Shown here: positions 55,981 to 64,000 of the stretch, piece after piece | Numbering within the stretch: position 1 is the stretch's first letter | Layout of the letters: every line of letters begins with the position of its first letter | From: Fodinibacter sp963730365 | GTDB lineage: Bacteria; Actinomycetota; Actinomycetes; Actinomycetales; Dermatophilaceae | Length of the DNA: 64,000 bases | NCBI GenBank assembly: GCA_963730365.1 | Contig: CAVSRM010000005.1 | Location: 620,001-684,000, forward strand | Direction of reading: 5' to 3' | The notes under the pieces: model-generated | The model's input: the letters and a program-made list of their open reading frames with translations, nothing else | Told to the model about the DNA's origin: nothing | Databases searched by the model: none | Program-made: the position numbers and the translations under genes

Positions 55981-57933
55981 GTGAAGTCCGGCATCGACCC
56001 CCTGGGCATCGACCCTGACGTCCGACCCCAGGACGACCTGTTCGCCCACGTCAACGGCGGGTGGCTCGCAGCGACCGAGATCCCGGCGGACAGGGGCCGC
56101 TACGGCACCTTCGACGTCCTGCGCGAGCAGGCAGAGGAGCACGTGCGGGAGATCATCGAGGAGGTCGCCGCAGGGTCTCCCACCCCCGGCACCGTCGCGG
56201 CCAAGGTGGGTGACCTCTTCGCGTGCTTCATGGACGAGGAGACCGTGGAGGGACTCGGGGTCGAGCCGCTGCGCAGGGACCTCGACCTCGTGCGGGGGAT
56301 GGAGTCGCCCCGTGCGGTCCTGGGGGTCTCGGGGGCGCTCGGCCGGAGCGGGGTCGCGGGGGTGGTCATCCCGTTCGTCAACACCGATGACCGTGACCCG
56401 TCGCGCTACGTCGTCTACCTCGAGCAGGCCGGTCTCGGGCTCCCCGACGAGTCCTACTACCGGGAGGACCAGCACGAGGCCAGGCGCACGGCGTACGTCG
56501 CGCACGTGGAGCGGATGCTGGACCTCGCCGGCTGGGCGGACCCATCCGCCGCGGCGGCCCGGGTCATGGCGCTGGAGACGCGGATCGCCGCGGGGCACTG
56601 GGACAAGGTCGCCAACCGCGACCCCGTCGCCACGTACACCCTCGTCGACCGCGAGGGGCTCGAGGCCCTCGCTCCCGGAATCGACTGGAGCGCCTACCTC
56701 ACGGCTCTCGGCGCTCCCGCGACAGCCCTCGACCAGGTCGTCGTCCGCCAGCCCGACCACCTCGCCTCCATCGATGCCGCCCTGGCGGAGGAACCGGTCG
56801 ACTCCTGGCGGGACTGGTTGGCCTGGCACCTCGTGCACGCCCACGCGCCCTACCTCTCGAGCGCGTTCGTGGCGGAGAACTTCGACTTCTACGGCCGGAT
56901 CCTCTCCGGTGTGCCGGAGATGCGCGCGCGCTGGAAGCGTGGGGTGTCCCTCGTGGAGGAGGCCCTGGGCGAGGCCGTGGGCCAGCTGTACGTCGAGCGG
57001 CACTTCGGGCCGCACGCGAAACAGCGGATGCTCGAGCTGGTCGACAACCTCGTCGAGGCGTTCCGCCGGAGCCTGTCGGCCGTGCCGTGGATGGGGGAGC
57101 AGACCCGCGCCGAGGCGCTGACCAAGCTCGGTCAGTTCACCCCCAAGATCGGGTACCCGGACTCCTGGCGTGACTACTCGGCGCTGGAGGTCGTCCCGGG
57201 CGACCTCGTCGTCAACGTGCGTCGTGCCGTGGCGTTCGAGATCGACCGCAGCTTCGCCAAGCTCGGCGGGCCGGTCGACCGGTCGGAGTGGTTCATGACG
57301 CCGCAGACGGTGAACGCCTACTACAACCCCGGTCTCAACGAGATCGTCTTCCCGGCGGCGATCCTCCAGCCGCCGTTCTTCGACGTCGACGCGGACGACG
57401 CCGCCAACTACGGCGGGATCGGGGCCGTCATCGGTCACGAGGTGGGCCACGGGTTCGACGACAAGGGGTCGATGTTCGACGGCACCGGAACCCTTCGCGA
57501 CTGGTGGACCGAGGAGGACCGGGCCGCCTTCCAGTCCCGCGCCGACGCCCTCGCGGCCCAGTTCGACACCCTCGAGACCCGGGACGCCCCGGGCCACAAG
57601 GTCAACGGCGCCCTGACCGTCGGCGAGAACATCGGCGACCTCGGGGGGCTGACCATCGGCTACTCGGCCTACCGGATCTCCCTCGATGGTGAGCCGGCGC
57701 CCGAGATCGACGAGGCCACGGGCGAGCAGCGGTTCTTCCTCGGCTGGGCGCAGGTCTGGCGCGGCAAGGCGCGACGCGAGGAGGCCGAGCGACTCCTGGC
57801 GCTCGACCCGCACAGCCCCACCGACCTGCGGGCGAATGCCGTGCGCAACCTCACCGAGTTCCACGAGGCGTTCGGCGTGGCCGAGGGCGACGGACTGTGG
57901 CTGGCACCGCAGGAGCGGGTCCGGATCTTCTGA
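55981..57933 (+). CDS. M13-family zinc metallopeptidase (PepO/neprilysin-like)
   Basis: 650 residues, the usual length. The zinc motif HEVGH is at 486-490, the third ligand Glu549 in GENIGDLGGL, and the substrate motif NAYYNP in VNAYYNPGLNEIVFPAAILQPPFFD. No signal peptide: the N-terminus is DPLGIDPDVRPQDDLFAHVNGGWLA, so it is probably cytoplasmic and cleaves oligopeptides. The GTG at 55981 follows GAGGAG. The common terminal CxxW is replaced by VRIF. It starts 87 bases after the UvrA-like gene. Confidence 0.94.
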   Translation: MKSGIDPLGIDPDVRPQDDLFAHVNGGWLAATEIPADRGRYGTFDVLREQAEEHVREIIEEVAAGSPTPGTVAAKVGDLFACFMDEETVEGLGVEPLRRDLDLVRGMESPRAVLGVSGALGRSGVAGVVIPFVNTDDRDPSRYVVYLEQAGLGLPDESYYREDQHEARRTAYVAHVERMLDLAGWADPSAAAARVMALETRIAAGHWDKVANRDPVATYTLVDREGLEALAPGIDWSAYLTALGAPATALDQVVVRQPDHLASIDAALAEEPVDSWRDWLAWHLVHAHAPYLSSAFVAENFDFYGRILSGVPEMRARWKRGVSLVEEALGEAVGQLYVERHFGPHAKQRMLELVDNLVEAFRRSLSAVPWMGEQTRAEALTKLGQFTPKIGYPDSWRDYSALEVVPGDLVVNVRRAVAFEIDRSFAKLGGPVDRSEWFMTPQTVNAYYNPGLNEIVFPAAILQPPFFDVDADDAANYGGIGAVIGHEVGHGFDDKGSMFDGTGTLRDWWTEEDRAAFQSRADALAAQFDTLETRDAPGHKVNGALTVGENIGDLGGLTIGYSAYRISLDGEPAPEIDEATGEQRFFLGWAQVWRGKARREEAERLLALDPHSPTDLRANAVRNLTEFHEAFGVAEGDGLWLAPQERVRIF

Positions 57934-58000
57934 GCGCAGCACGCGGGGGGTCGTGCCCGGCCGGTTTGGGCCGGTGCGCCTCGACTGCGAGGATGACCCG

Positions 58001-59197
58001 GTGAGCGCCATCGACACCCTGTGGGAGTACCTCGCCGTCGCCCTCGGCATCCTCGTGATCGTCGGGGGCATCGCCCTCGGCCTGATGCGTGGCAGGGGCG
58101 ACCGACGCAGCGACCTGCCTCCGACCCCTCCCAGTGGCGGGTCCGCGATCGACGTGGACACGCCGCCGGAGGGCGCGATCGGCACGCTGGAGCGACCGGC
58201 GGATGTCGAGCTCGAACCGGAGCTCGAAGCGGTCCCACCGGCCCCGGAGCCCACCCCGACACTCGAGCGGCCAGAGGCCCCGGAGGGCCGGCTGCGGCGC
58301 CTGCGGGCCCGCCTCGCTCGCTCCAACAGCACGCTCGGCAAGGGTCTGCTCGCCCTGCTGTCCCGCGGCTCGCTGGACGAGGAGGCGTGGGAGGAGGTCG
58401 AGGACACCCTCCTGGCCGCCGACCTCGGAGTCGCGGCCACCACCGACCTCGTCGACGCCTTGCGCACCAAGGTTGCGGTGGAGGGCTCGGCCGACGAGGC
58501 CACCGTGCGCGGTTGGTTGCGCGAGGAGCTCGTGCGGCTCGTCGACCCGACGATGGACCGTTCGCTGGTCTCCTCGCGGATCGGCGACCGCCCGGCGTGC
58601 GTCCTCGTCGTCGGGGTGAACGGCACGGGCAAGACCACGACCGTCGGCAAGCTGGCCCGGGTGTTCGTCGCCGAGGACAAGGACGTCGTCCTCGGCGCCG
58701 CCGACACCTTCCGTGCCGCGGCCGCCGACCAGCTCCAGACCTGGGGCGAGCGGGTAGGGGTGCCGACCGTCCGGTCGGATCGCGACGGGACGGATCCGGC
58801 AGCGGTGGCCTTCGACGCGGTCAAGGCCGCCGCGGAGCTCGAGGCGGACGTCGTCGTCATCGACACCGCGGGCCGGCTCCAGAACAAGGTCGGCCTCATG
58901 GACGAGCTCGGCAAGGTCAAGCGCGTCATCGAGAAGCAGAGCCCCGTCGACGAGGTGCTCCTCGTCCTGGACGCGACGACCGGTCAGAACGGCATGCGCC
59001 AGGCCGAGGTCTTCTCCCAGGTGGTCGGCATCACGGGCATCGTGCTCACCAAGCTCGACGGCACCGCCAAGGGCGGCATCGTCGTGGCCGTGCAGCGTGC
59101 CCTCGGTGTGCCCGTCAAGCTCGTCGGTCTCGGCGAGGGCCCCGACGACCTCGCCCCGTTCGACGTCGAGGCCTTCGTCGACGCCATCCTCGACTGA
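58001..59197 (+). CDS. ftsY: Signal recognition particle receptor FtsY
   Basis: 398 residues. An N-terminal membrane helix (LAVALGILVIVGGIALGLM) and an acidic Pro/Glu linker are followed by the NG domain: GVNGTGKT at 205-212, ADTFRAAAADQL, VVIDTAGRLQ, TKLDGTAKGG and GLGEGPDDLAPFD. With SRP it docks ribosomes at the translocon. The GTG at 58001 is six bases after GAGGAT, with no Shine-Dalgarno, another probable leaderless start. The smc-ftsY order is usual, though here several genes intervene. Confidence 0.96.
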   Translation: MSAIDTLWEYLAVALGILVIVGGIALGLMRGRGDRRSDLPPTPPSGGSAIDVDTPPEGAIGTLERPADVELEPELEAVPPAPEPTPTLERPEAPEGRLRRLRARLARSNSTLGKGLLALLSRGSLDEEAWEEVEDTLLAADLGVAATTDLVDALRTKVAVEGSADEATVRGWLREELVRLVDPTMDRSLVSSRIGDRPACVLVVGVNGTGKTTTVGKLARVFVAEDKDVVLGAADTFRAAAADQLQTWGERVGVPTVRSDRDGTDPAAVAFDAVKAAAELEADVVVIDTAGRLQNKVGLMDELGKVKRVIEKQSPVDEVLLVLDATTGQNGMRQAEVFSQVVGITGIVLTKLDGTAKGGIVVAVQRALGVPVKLVGLGEGPDDLAPFDVEAFVDAILD

Positions 59198-59328
59198 AGT
59201 CCTTCGGCCTCCGCCGGGTGGTCGTGCGGTCGCTGTCCATCCGCACCCCCTCGCTGGCGCTCGCGGGCGCTCCCGCCAGACCCATCCATGCGGCCGCCCG
59301 AGCACCCGGCTCCGTCTGAGTGGCCGAG

Positions 59329-59697
59329 TCACACGGAACAGGCAGGGGTGCCGCCGGGCAGCCGGGGCCGGTTGGCGGACACCCAGCGGTAGGCCGCTGC
59401 CGCCACGGTGCTGATCCCGGGCGCCAGGAGCGCGGCACCCACCGGGCGCGCCCACCAGCGGGAGGCGAGCAGGGCCCGGGCGATGGCGACGTGACCCGCA
59501 TACCGGCTGCCGTCGAGGGCGACCCAGCGCACCGCCTCGTCGCACTCCTCGGGGGTGAGCCCGAGGGCGTCGAGGCCCACCCGCTGCCACGGCTCGACCG
59601 CGTAGGAGCCGGCGGCGCCGCGGAGGTGGTCGACCGCGAACCGCGCCGAGGTGGAGCAGAAAGCGCAGGCGCCGTCGTAGACGAGGACAGGGAGCAT
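59329..59697 (-). CDS. DCC-family thiol-disulfide oxidoreductase-like protein (DUF393)
   Basis: 122 residues. The N-terminal VLVYDGACAFCSTSARFAVDHL carries the DxxCxxC motif typical of the DCC family, a thioredoxin-like group of unknown partner; AVRWVALDGSRYAGHVAIARALL follows. A weak hydrophobic stretch (VGAALLAPGISTVAAAAY) near the end could touch the membrane. The ATG at 59697 begins right at the strand. It is convergent with ftsY and divergent from amt. Confidence 0.87.
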   Translation of the reverse strand: MLPVLVYDGACAFCSTSARFAVDHLRGAAGSYAVEPWQRVGLDALGLTPEECDEAVRWVALDGSRYAGHVAIARALLASRWWARPVGAALLAPGISTVAAAAYRWVSANRPRLPGGTPACSV

Positions 59698-59751
59698 CTC
59701 CGTATCATCCCACGGTCGTTCGGTCTCACGATGCGGGACCAGGCCGGTCCC

Positions 59752-59798
59752 GAAACCCGATGCTTACACCCGGGCGCCGGATGCAACATCGATGAAAC
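59752..59798 (+). promoter_or_regulatory. Candidate GlnR boxes upstream of amt
   Basis: GCAAC-N6-GAAAC (59783-59798) matches the GlnR pattern GTnAC-N6-GAAAC with one change; a second pair GAAAC-N6-CTTAC lies at 59752-59767. AC steps in each pair are 11 bases apart, one helical turn. This would give nitrogen-starvation induction of amt-glnK-glnD. Confidence 0.4.
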
Positions 59799-59843
59799 AC
59801 AACGGCGGCGGTCGTGAAACCCGCTGCGCCGATGGTTGTCGCC

Positions 59844-61244
59844 ATGAGCACACCACTGATGCCCCTCGTGGAGGCAGCAGACCAGATCGACTACGCAGCG
59901 ACAGCGTTCGTCATCCTCTGCGCCTCCCTCGTCCTGGTCATGACGACCCCGGGCCTTGCGCTGTTCTACGGCGGCATGACCCGGTCGAAGTCTGTCCTCA
60001 ACATGATGATGATGTCGTTCGGCGCCATGGGCGTCGTCGGCATCATCTACGTCCTCTACGGCTACTCGATGTCGTTCGGCTCGTCCGACATCGGCGGGAT
60101 CATCGCCAACCCCTTCGAGAAGTTCGGTCTCGCAGGCACCGACGTGGTGATCAACCCGTTCGGCTACGAGGGCTACGGCAACATCCCCGAGCTCGCGTTC
60201 GTCGGTTTCCAGCTGACCTTCGCCGTCATCACCGTCGCGCTGATCAGCGGTGCGGTCGCCGACCGCGTGAAGTTCTCCACCTGGATGGTCTTCGCCGCCC
60301 TGTGGGTCACCTTCGCCTACTTCCCGATCGCCCACATGGTGTGGGGTGGCGGCCTGCTCTCGGGCAGCGAGAACAGCGTGTCCTCGCTCGTCTTCGGCTC
60401 CACCGACGGGGCCGCGAACGTGCCGCCCATCGACTTCGCCGGCGGCACCGTCGTCCACATCAACGCCGGTATGGCCGGCCTCGTACTGGCGCTCCTCGTC
60501 GGGAAGCGGCTGGGCTTCGGCAAGGTCGCCATGCGGCCGCACAACGTACCCCTGACGATGATCGGTGCGGGCCTGCTGTGGTTCGGCTGGTTCGGCTTCA
60601 ACGCCGGCTCGGAGCTCGCAGCCGACGAGACCTCGGCCCTGGTCTGGGTCAACACCACGGTCGCGACCTGTGCCGCGATGCTCGGCTGGCTCATCGTGGA
60701 GAAGGTGCGTGACGGACACGCCACCTCCGTGGGCGCCGCCTCCGGTGTCGTCGCGGGCCTGGTCGCCATCACCCCGGCCTGTGGGTCGCTGAGCCCGCTG
60801 GGCTCGATCGTCCTCGGCGCCATCGCGGGTGGCCTGGCAGCCGTTGCCGTCGGCTTGAAGTACCGGCTCGGCTACGACGACTCGCTCGACGTCGTCGGTG
60901 TCCACCTCGTCGCGGGCCTCTGGGGCACCATCGGGGTCGGTCTCCTCGCCACCTCGGGCGGCCTCTTCTACGGCGACGGCATCGACCAGACCGTCGTGCA
61001 GATCCTCGTCGCCCTCGGCGCGCTGCTCGTCTCCGGCGTCGTGACCGTCATCATCGCCCTCGCCCTCAAGGCGACGATGGGCTGGCGGATCGACGAGGAT
61101 GAGGAGCAGGCCGGGATCGACCAGGGCGAGCACGCCGAGTCCGCCTACGACATGAACGCCCGCGGCGGTCGGATGGGGACGAGCAGCTTCGGCTCCTCGC
61201 ACGACTCCGGCAGCTCGCAGCACCTCGAAGGAGCGAAGTCATGA
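59844..61244 (+). CDS. amt: Ammonium transporter
   Basis: 466 residues with eleven membrane helices. Amt signatures are PGLALFYGGMTRSKSVLNMMMMSF, FAAVITVALISGAVADR-type helices, and DFAGGTVVHINAGMAGLVLALLVGKR with the pore His; the second pore His is in VVGVHLVAGLWGTIGVG. The C-terminal tail is Ser/Gly-rich and acidic. Three in-frame starts exist (GTG 59814, ATG 59832, ATG 59844); 59844 is preferred because the hydrophobic N-terminus follows soon after. The stop overlaps the glnK ATG, giving the classical transporter-PII pair. Confidence 0.94.
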   Translation: MSTPLMPLVEAADQIDYAATAFVILCASLVLVMTTPGLALFYGGMTRSKSVLNMMMMSFGAMGVVGIIYVLYGYSMSFGSSDIGGIIANPFEKFGLAGTDVVINPFGYEGYGNIPELAFVGFQLTFAVITVALISGAVADRVKFSTWMVFAALWVTFAYFPIAHMVWGGGLLSGSENSVSSLVFGSTDGAANVPPIDFAGGTVVHINAGMAGLVLALLVGKRLGFGKVAMRPHNVPLTMIGAGLLWFGWFGFNAGSELAADETSALVWVNTTVATCAAMLGWLIVEKVRDGHATSVGAASGVVAGLVAITPACGSLSPLGSIVLGAIAGGLAAVAVGLKYRLGYDDSLDVVGVHLVAGLWGTIGVGLLATSGGLFYGDGIDQTVVQILVALGALLVSGVVTVIIALALKATMGWRIDEDEEQAGIDQGEHAESAYDMNARGGRMGTSSFGSSHDSGSSQHLEGAKS

Positions 61245-61579
61245 AGCTCGTCACCGCCATCATCAAGCCGCACCAGCTCGAAGAGGTGAAGGAGGCCCTC
61301 GAGGCCTTCGGCATCCAGGGCATGACCCTCAGCGAGGCCCAGGGCTACGGGCGCCAGCGCGGACACAGCGAGGTCTACCGCGGCGCCGAGTACACCGTGG
61401 ACTTCGTCCCGAAGAGCCGTCTCGAGGTCCTCGTGGACGACATGGACGCCGCGTCCGTCGTCGACGTCATCATCAAGTCGGCCCAGACGGGTCGGATCGG
61501 TGACGGCAAGGTCTGGGTCGTCCCCATCGAGGACGTCGCCCGCGTCCGGACCGGCGAACGAGGCATCGAGGCGATCTAG
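61241..61579 (+). CDS. glnK: Nitrogen regulatory PII protein
   Basis: 112 residues. It has MKLVTAIIKPHQLEEVKEAL and the T-loop GYGRQRGHSEVYRGAEYTVDF, with the modifiable Tyr at position 51. In Actinobacteria this Tyr is adenylylated by GlnD, whose gene follows. Binding of ATP/ADP and 2-oxoglutarate lets PII block or release Amt. The ATG overlaps the amt stop (ATGA); glnD begins three bases after its stop. Confidence 0.96.
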   Translation: MKLVTAIIKPHQLEEVKEALEAFGIQGMTLSEAQGYGRQRGHSEVYRGAEYTVDFVPKSRLEVLVDDMDAASVVDVIIKSAQTGRIGDGKVWVVPIEDVARVRTGERGIEAI

Positions 61580-61582
61580 CCG

Positions 61583-63982
61583 ATGCCCACCCCCTCGAGC
61601 GAGATCGGATCCCGGCGGCTCGACCTGGCCGGCACCCGCGACTTCCACGTCGCGGGTGCCGGCCAGGCACGCCGGGCCGTTCTCTCCGCATTCAACCGGG
61701 ACTGGATCGCGCAGGTCTGGCGCGAGGCGACCGGTGGGATCCGGATCGAGGGGGTGGCCCTCGCCGCCGTCGGCAGCCTCGGCCGCGGCGACGCGGGGCC
61801 GCTCAGCGACTACGACCTGGTCCTCGTCCACTCCGAGCGATCACTCCCCGGCAAGGAGCTCACCGCCCTGGCCGACCGGATCTGGTACCCCATCTGGGAT
61901 GCCGGGGTGCGCCTGGACCACAGCGTCCGCACCGTCACCCAGTGCCGCCAGGTGGCCGCCGCCGACCTCACGGCGGCGGTCGGGCTGCTGGACCTCACTG
62001 CGCTGGCGGGGGACTCCGAGCTCGTCGCCGCGGCTCGAGCCACCGTGGCACACGACTGGCGCGGCAACGCGCGGAGACGCCTGCCCCAGCTCGTCGATGC
62101 CGTGCGGTCCCGTCACCAACGACAGGGGGACCTGGCCCAGTCCATCGAGCCGGAGCTCAAGGAGGCACACGGCGGCCTTCGCGACATGTCGGTGCTCCGC
62201 GCCCTCACCGAGGCCTGGCTCGCCGACCGGCCGCACGGTGGGGTCGACGCCGCCTACTCCCTCCTGCTCGACGTGCGCGATGCCGTGCACGTCGTGACCG
62301 GCAGGGGGAGGGACCGCCTCGGCCGGGAGGACCACGACGCGGTCGCCGCCCTCCTCGGCTACCCCGACGCCGATGACCTCCTCACGGCCGTCTCGGGCTC
62401 GGGCCGCCTCATCGCCTACGCCCTCGACGGCACCCTGCGCCGGGCCGGGCAGTCCCAGCGCGCGCGAACGCTGCGCGTGGGTCCGCGCCGACCCCAGATG
62501 ACCCCGCTGGGCCACGGCCTGTTCAGCAGCGACGGTGAGGTCGTCCTGGGGGCCGCCCGCCTCGCCGAGGTCGATGCCACCATGCCGCTGCGTGCCGGTG
62601 TGGTCGCCGGGCGCGCCGGGCTCCCGATCGCCCCGGCCACCCTCGACAACCTCGCCGCGAGCGCCCCCGCACTCCACCAGCCGTGGCCGCTCACGGCCCG
62701 CGGCCTCCTCGGGGACCTCCTCGCCTGCGGTCCCGGGCTGGTCACCGTCTGGGAGGGGCTCGACCAGGTCGGGATCGTCGACGCGTGGCTCCCCGAGTGG
62801 GCCGACGTCCGCTCGCGCCCGCAACGCAACGCCGTGCACCGGCACACCGTCGACCGCCACCTCATCGAGACCGTGGTCAACGCCTCGGGTCTCGTTCGAC
62901 GGGTCGCCCGACCCGACCTCCTGCTCATCGCGGCCCTGCTGCACGACATCGGCAAGGTCCGCGGGGCGCACGACCACTCCGTCGAAGGGGCCCGGCGCAC
63001 CGAGACCATCGTCCGGCGGTGGGGCTTGTCACCGCTGGACGTCCGCACGCTGGTGACCCTCGTGCGCGAGCACCTCACGCTGATCGAGCTCGCGACCCGC
63101 CGGGACCACCAGGACCCCGCCACGGTCGACGCCGCGGTGGCCGCGGTCGACGGCGACCGCGACGTCTTCGAGCTGCTCCTCGCCCTCACCGAGGCCGACG
63201 CCTCCGCCGCCGGGCCCGCGGCGTGGACGGACTGGAGGGCGACGCTCCTCGACCAGCTCGCGGTGGCGGTGCGCGAGCGCCTCGATGCACCGGCTCCGGC
63301 TGCCGGGGTCAGCGAGAGGGTCCGCGACCGCGACGACGGGTCAGCGCGCCTCGACCCCGGGATCGCCAGGGCGGTCCGGGCCGGTGACCCGTCGGTGCGG
63401 GTCATCGCCACCGGCGGCACCCACCGCCTCGACATCACCGACCTCGACCGGGTGGGCCTGTTCGCCGACACCGCCGGCCTGCTCGCCGCCGAGAGCCTCA
63501 CCGTGCGCACCGCGATCCTGCGCACGGTCGACGGCATCGCCGCGAACGAGTGGCACGTGGAGTCCCCGAGCGGGGTCGAGCCCGACCCGGTCCGCATCGC
63601 GCGCGGGCTTGCCCGGCTGGGCCGAGGGGACCGCGGACCCCTGTCCACGCTCGACCGGCGCCGCGCCCACCTTCCCCGGCCCTCCGGCCAGACCGGCCTC
63701 GGCTCACCGGGGCAGTCGCGAGCCCTCGTCGTCCCGGGTGCGAGCAGCGAGGCGACCGTGATCGAGGTGCGTGCCCAGGACCGGCCCGGTCTCCTCCACG
63801 AGCTCGGGGCGACGCTGGCAAGAGCGGGGGTCTCGGTGCGCTCGGCGCACATCGCGACGTATGCCGGTCAGACCCTCGACACGTTCTACCTCACCGGTCT
63901 CGACGGGGTGCCCCTGCCTCCCGCACGGGTGGGGCAGGCCGTGAGCCTGATCATCGACACCTGCGACGGCATCGACACCTGA
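61583..63982 (+). CDS. glnD: PII (de)uridylyl/adenylyltransferase GlnD
   Basis: 799 residues, complete. The nucleotidyltransferase site is GSLGRGDAGPLSDYD at 64-78 with metal-binding Asp76 and Asp78. Next come the helical linker (QSIEPELKEAHGGLRDMSVL), the HD domain for removal of the group (HTVDRHLIETV, LLLIAALLHDIGKVRGAHDH near 450), and two ACT domains at the end (VGLFADTAGLLAAESL, RAQDRPGLLHELGATLARAGVSVRSAHIATY) that sense glutamine. It modifies GlnK. A perfect 19-base inverted repeat sits in codons 14-29 (61624-61667), so the true start could lie downstream, though no better one is obvious. Confidence 0.93.
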   Translation: MPTPSSEIGSRRLDLAGTRDFHVAGAGQARRAVLSAFNRDWIAQVWREATGGIRIEGVALAAVGSLGRGDAGPLSDYDLVLVHSERSLPGKELTALADRIWYPIWDAGVRLDHSVRTVTQCRQVAAADLTAAVGLLDLTALAGDSELVAAARATVAHDWRGNARRRLPQLVDAVRSRHQRQGDLAQSIEPELKEAHGGLRDMSVLRALTEAWLADRPHGGVDAAYSLLLDVRDAVHVVTGRGRDRLGREDHDAVAALLGYPDADDLLTAVSGSGRLIAYALDGTLRRAGQSQRARTLRVGPRRPQMTPLGHGLFSSDGEVVLGAARLAEVDATMPLRAGVVAGRAGLPIAPATLDNLAASAPALHQPWPLTARGLLGDLLACGPGLVTVWEGLDQVGIVDAWLPEWADVRSRPQRNAVHRHTVDRHLIETVVNASGLVRRVARPDLLLIAALLHDIGKVRGAHDHSVEGARRTETIVRRWGLSPLDVRTLVTLVREHLTLIELATRRDHQDPATVDAAVAAVDGDRDVFELLLALTEADASAAGPAAWTDWRATLLDQLAVAVRERLDAPAPAAGVSERVRDRDDGSARLDPGIARAVRAGDPSVRVIATGGTHRLDITDLDRVGLFADTAGLLAAESLTVRTAILRTVDGIAANEWHVESPSGVEPDPVRIARGLARLGRGDRGPLSTLDRRRAHLPRPSGQTGLGSPGQSRALVVPGASSEATVIEVRAQDRPGLLHELGATLARAGVSVRSAHIATYAGQTLDTFYLTGLDGVPLPPARVGQAVSLIIDTCDGIDT
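61624..61667. repeat. Perfect 19-bp inverted repeat inside the start of glnD
   Basis: CCTGGCCGGCACCCGCGAC (61624-61642) and its exact reverse complement (61649-61667) flank a six-base loop. The RNA hairpin would be very stable and begins 41 bases after the glnD start codon. Confidence 0.85.
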
Positions 63983-64000
63983 CCGCGGGCCCGACTCAGT

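Overview
The window is a high-GC actinobacterial chromosome segment. Gene content and order (leuC-leuD-hupB-murA-cofC-plsC-gpsA-ddl, then DUF3515/Lrp/thiL/rpmB, DAK2-recG-rsmD-coaD, DUF177-rpmF-rnc-mutM, smc, ftsY, amt-glnK-glnD) is the conserved Micrococcales order. The gene set and the frequent GGCATAC/GTATGCC words suggest Intrasporangiaceae (Janibacter/Knoellia/Phycicoccus-like); this placement is inference. GTG starts, four-base ATGA/GTGA overlaps and apparently leaderless starts (TAnnnT six bases before the start codon) are common.

Layout. 1-1672: an ECF sigma factor and a membrane protein read from the next start. 1673-6740: an accessory, partly decayed stretch with an rsmE remnant, a secreted AMIN-like protein, an IS3 remnant, a TAT-exported multicopper oxidase, and the 3' part of a tRNA-Glu(CTC) followed by a terminator, which looks like the right end of an integrated element. 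6841-10977: an E2-type acyltransferase, a broken GH15 gene, and an SDR with a small membrane partner divergent from a MarR regulator. 11067-15849: a five-gene minus-strand block (GntA-like/YqcI-YcgG protein, DUF1989 protein, acyl-CoA dehydrogenase-like protein, PIG-L deacetylase/methyltransferase fusion, GT2) behind a hairpin and a 21-codon leader ORF. This is the best candidate for an undescribed pathway. 15940-17206: a truncated siroheme-synthase-like gene and an NdgR-type IclR regulator.

17213-33724: leucine biosynthesis under a palindromic NdgR-type operator, then HU-like protein, MurA, CofC (F420), PlsC, GpsA, a trans-sulfuration enzyme, Ddl, a YihY protein, a LURP-one protein, a MarR regulator with two operator palindromes at the divergent promoter, an epimerase, DUF3515/Lrp, ThiL and L28. 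33870-51842: DAK2, RecG, RsmD, hemerythrin-like protein, CoaD, two OatA-like acyltransferases, DUF177/L32/RNase III/MutM, acylphosphatase, chorismate mutase, SMC and a signal peptidase. 52130-53399 is a frameshifted DUF222-HNH gene. 53518-63982: a UvrA-like ABC protein, M13 metallopeptidase, FtsY, a DCC thiol protein and the nitrogen operon amt-glnK-glnD with possible GlnR boxes.

Most of the window is core housekeeping. The points worth a second look are the 11-16 kb block with its leader, a near-identical hairpin repeat at 24.5 and 47.0 kb, a perfect 19-bp inverted repeat inside the start of glnD, a likely CTG start for the DUF3515 lipoprotein, and the tRNA-Glu remnant. No CRISPR array, complete insertion sequence, rRNA or intact tRNA gene was seen.
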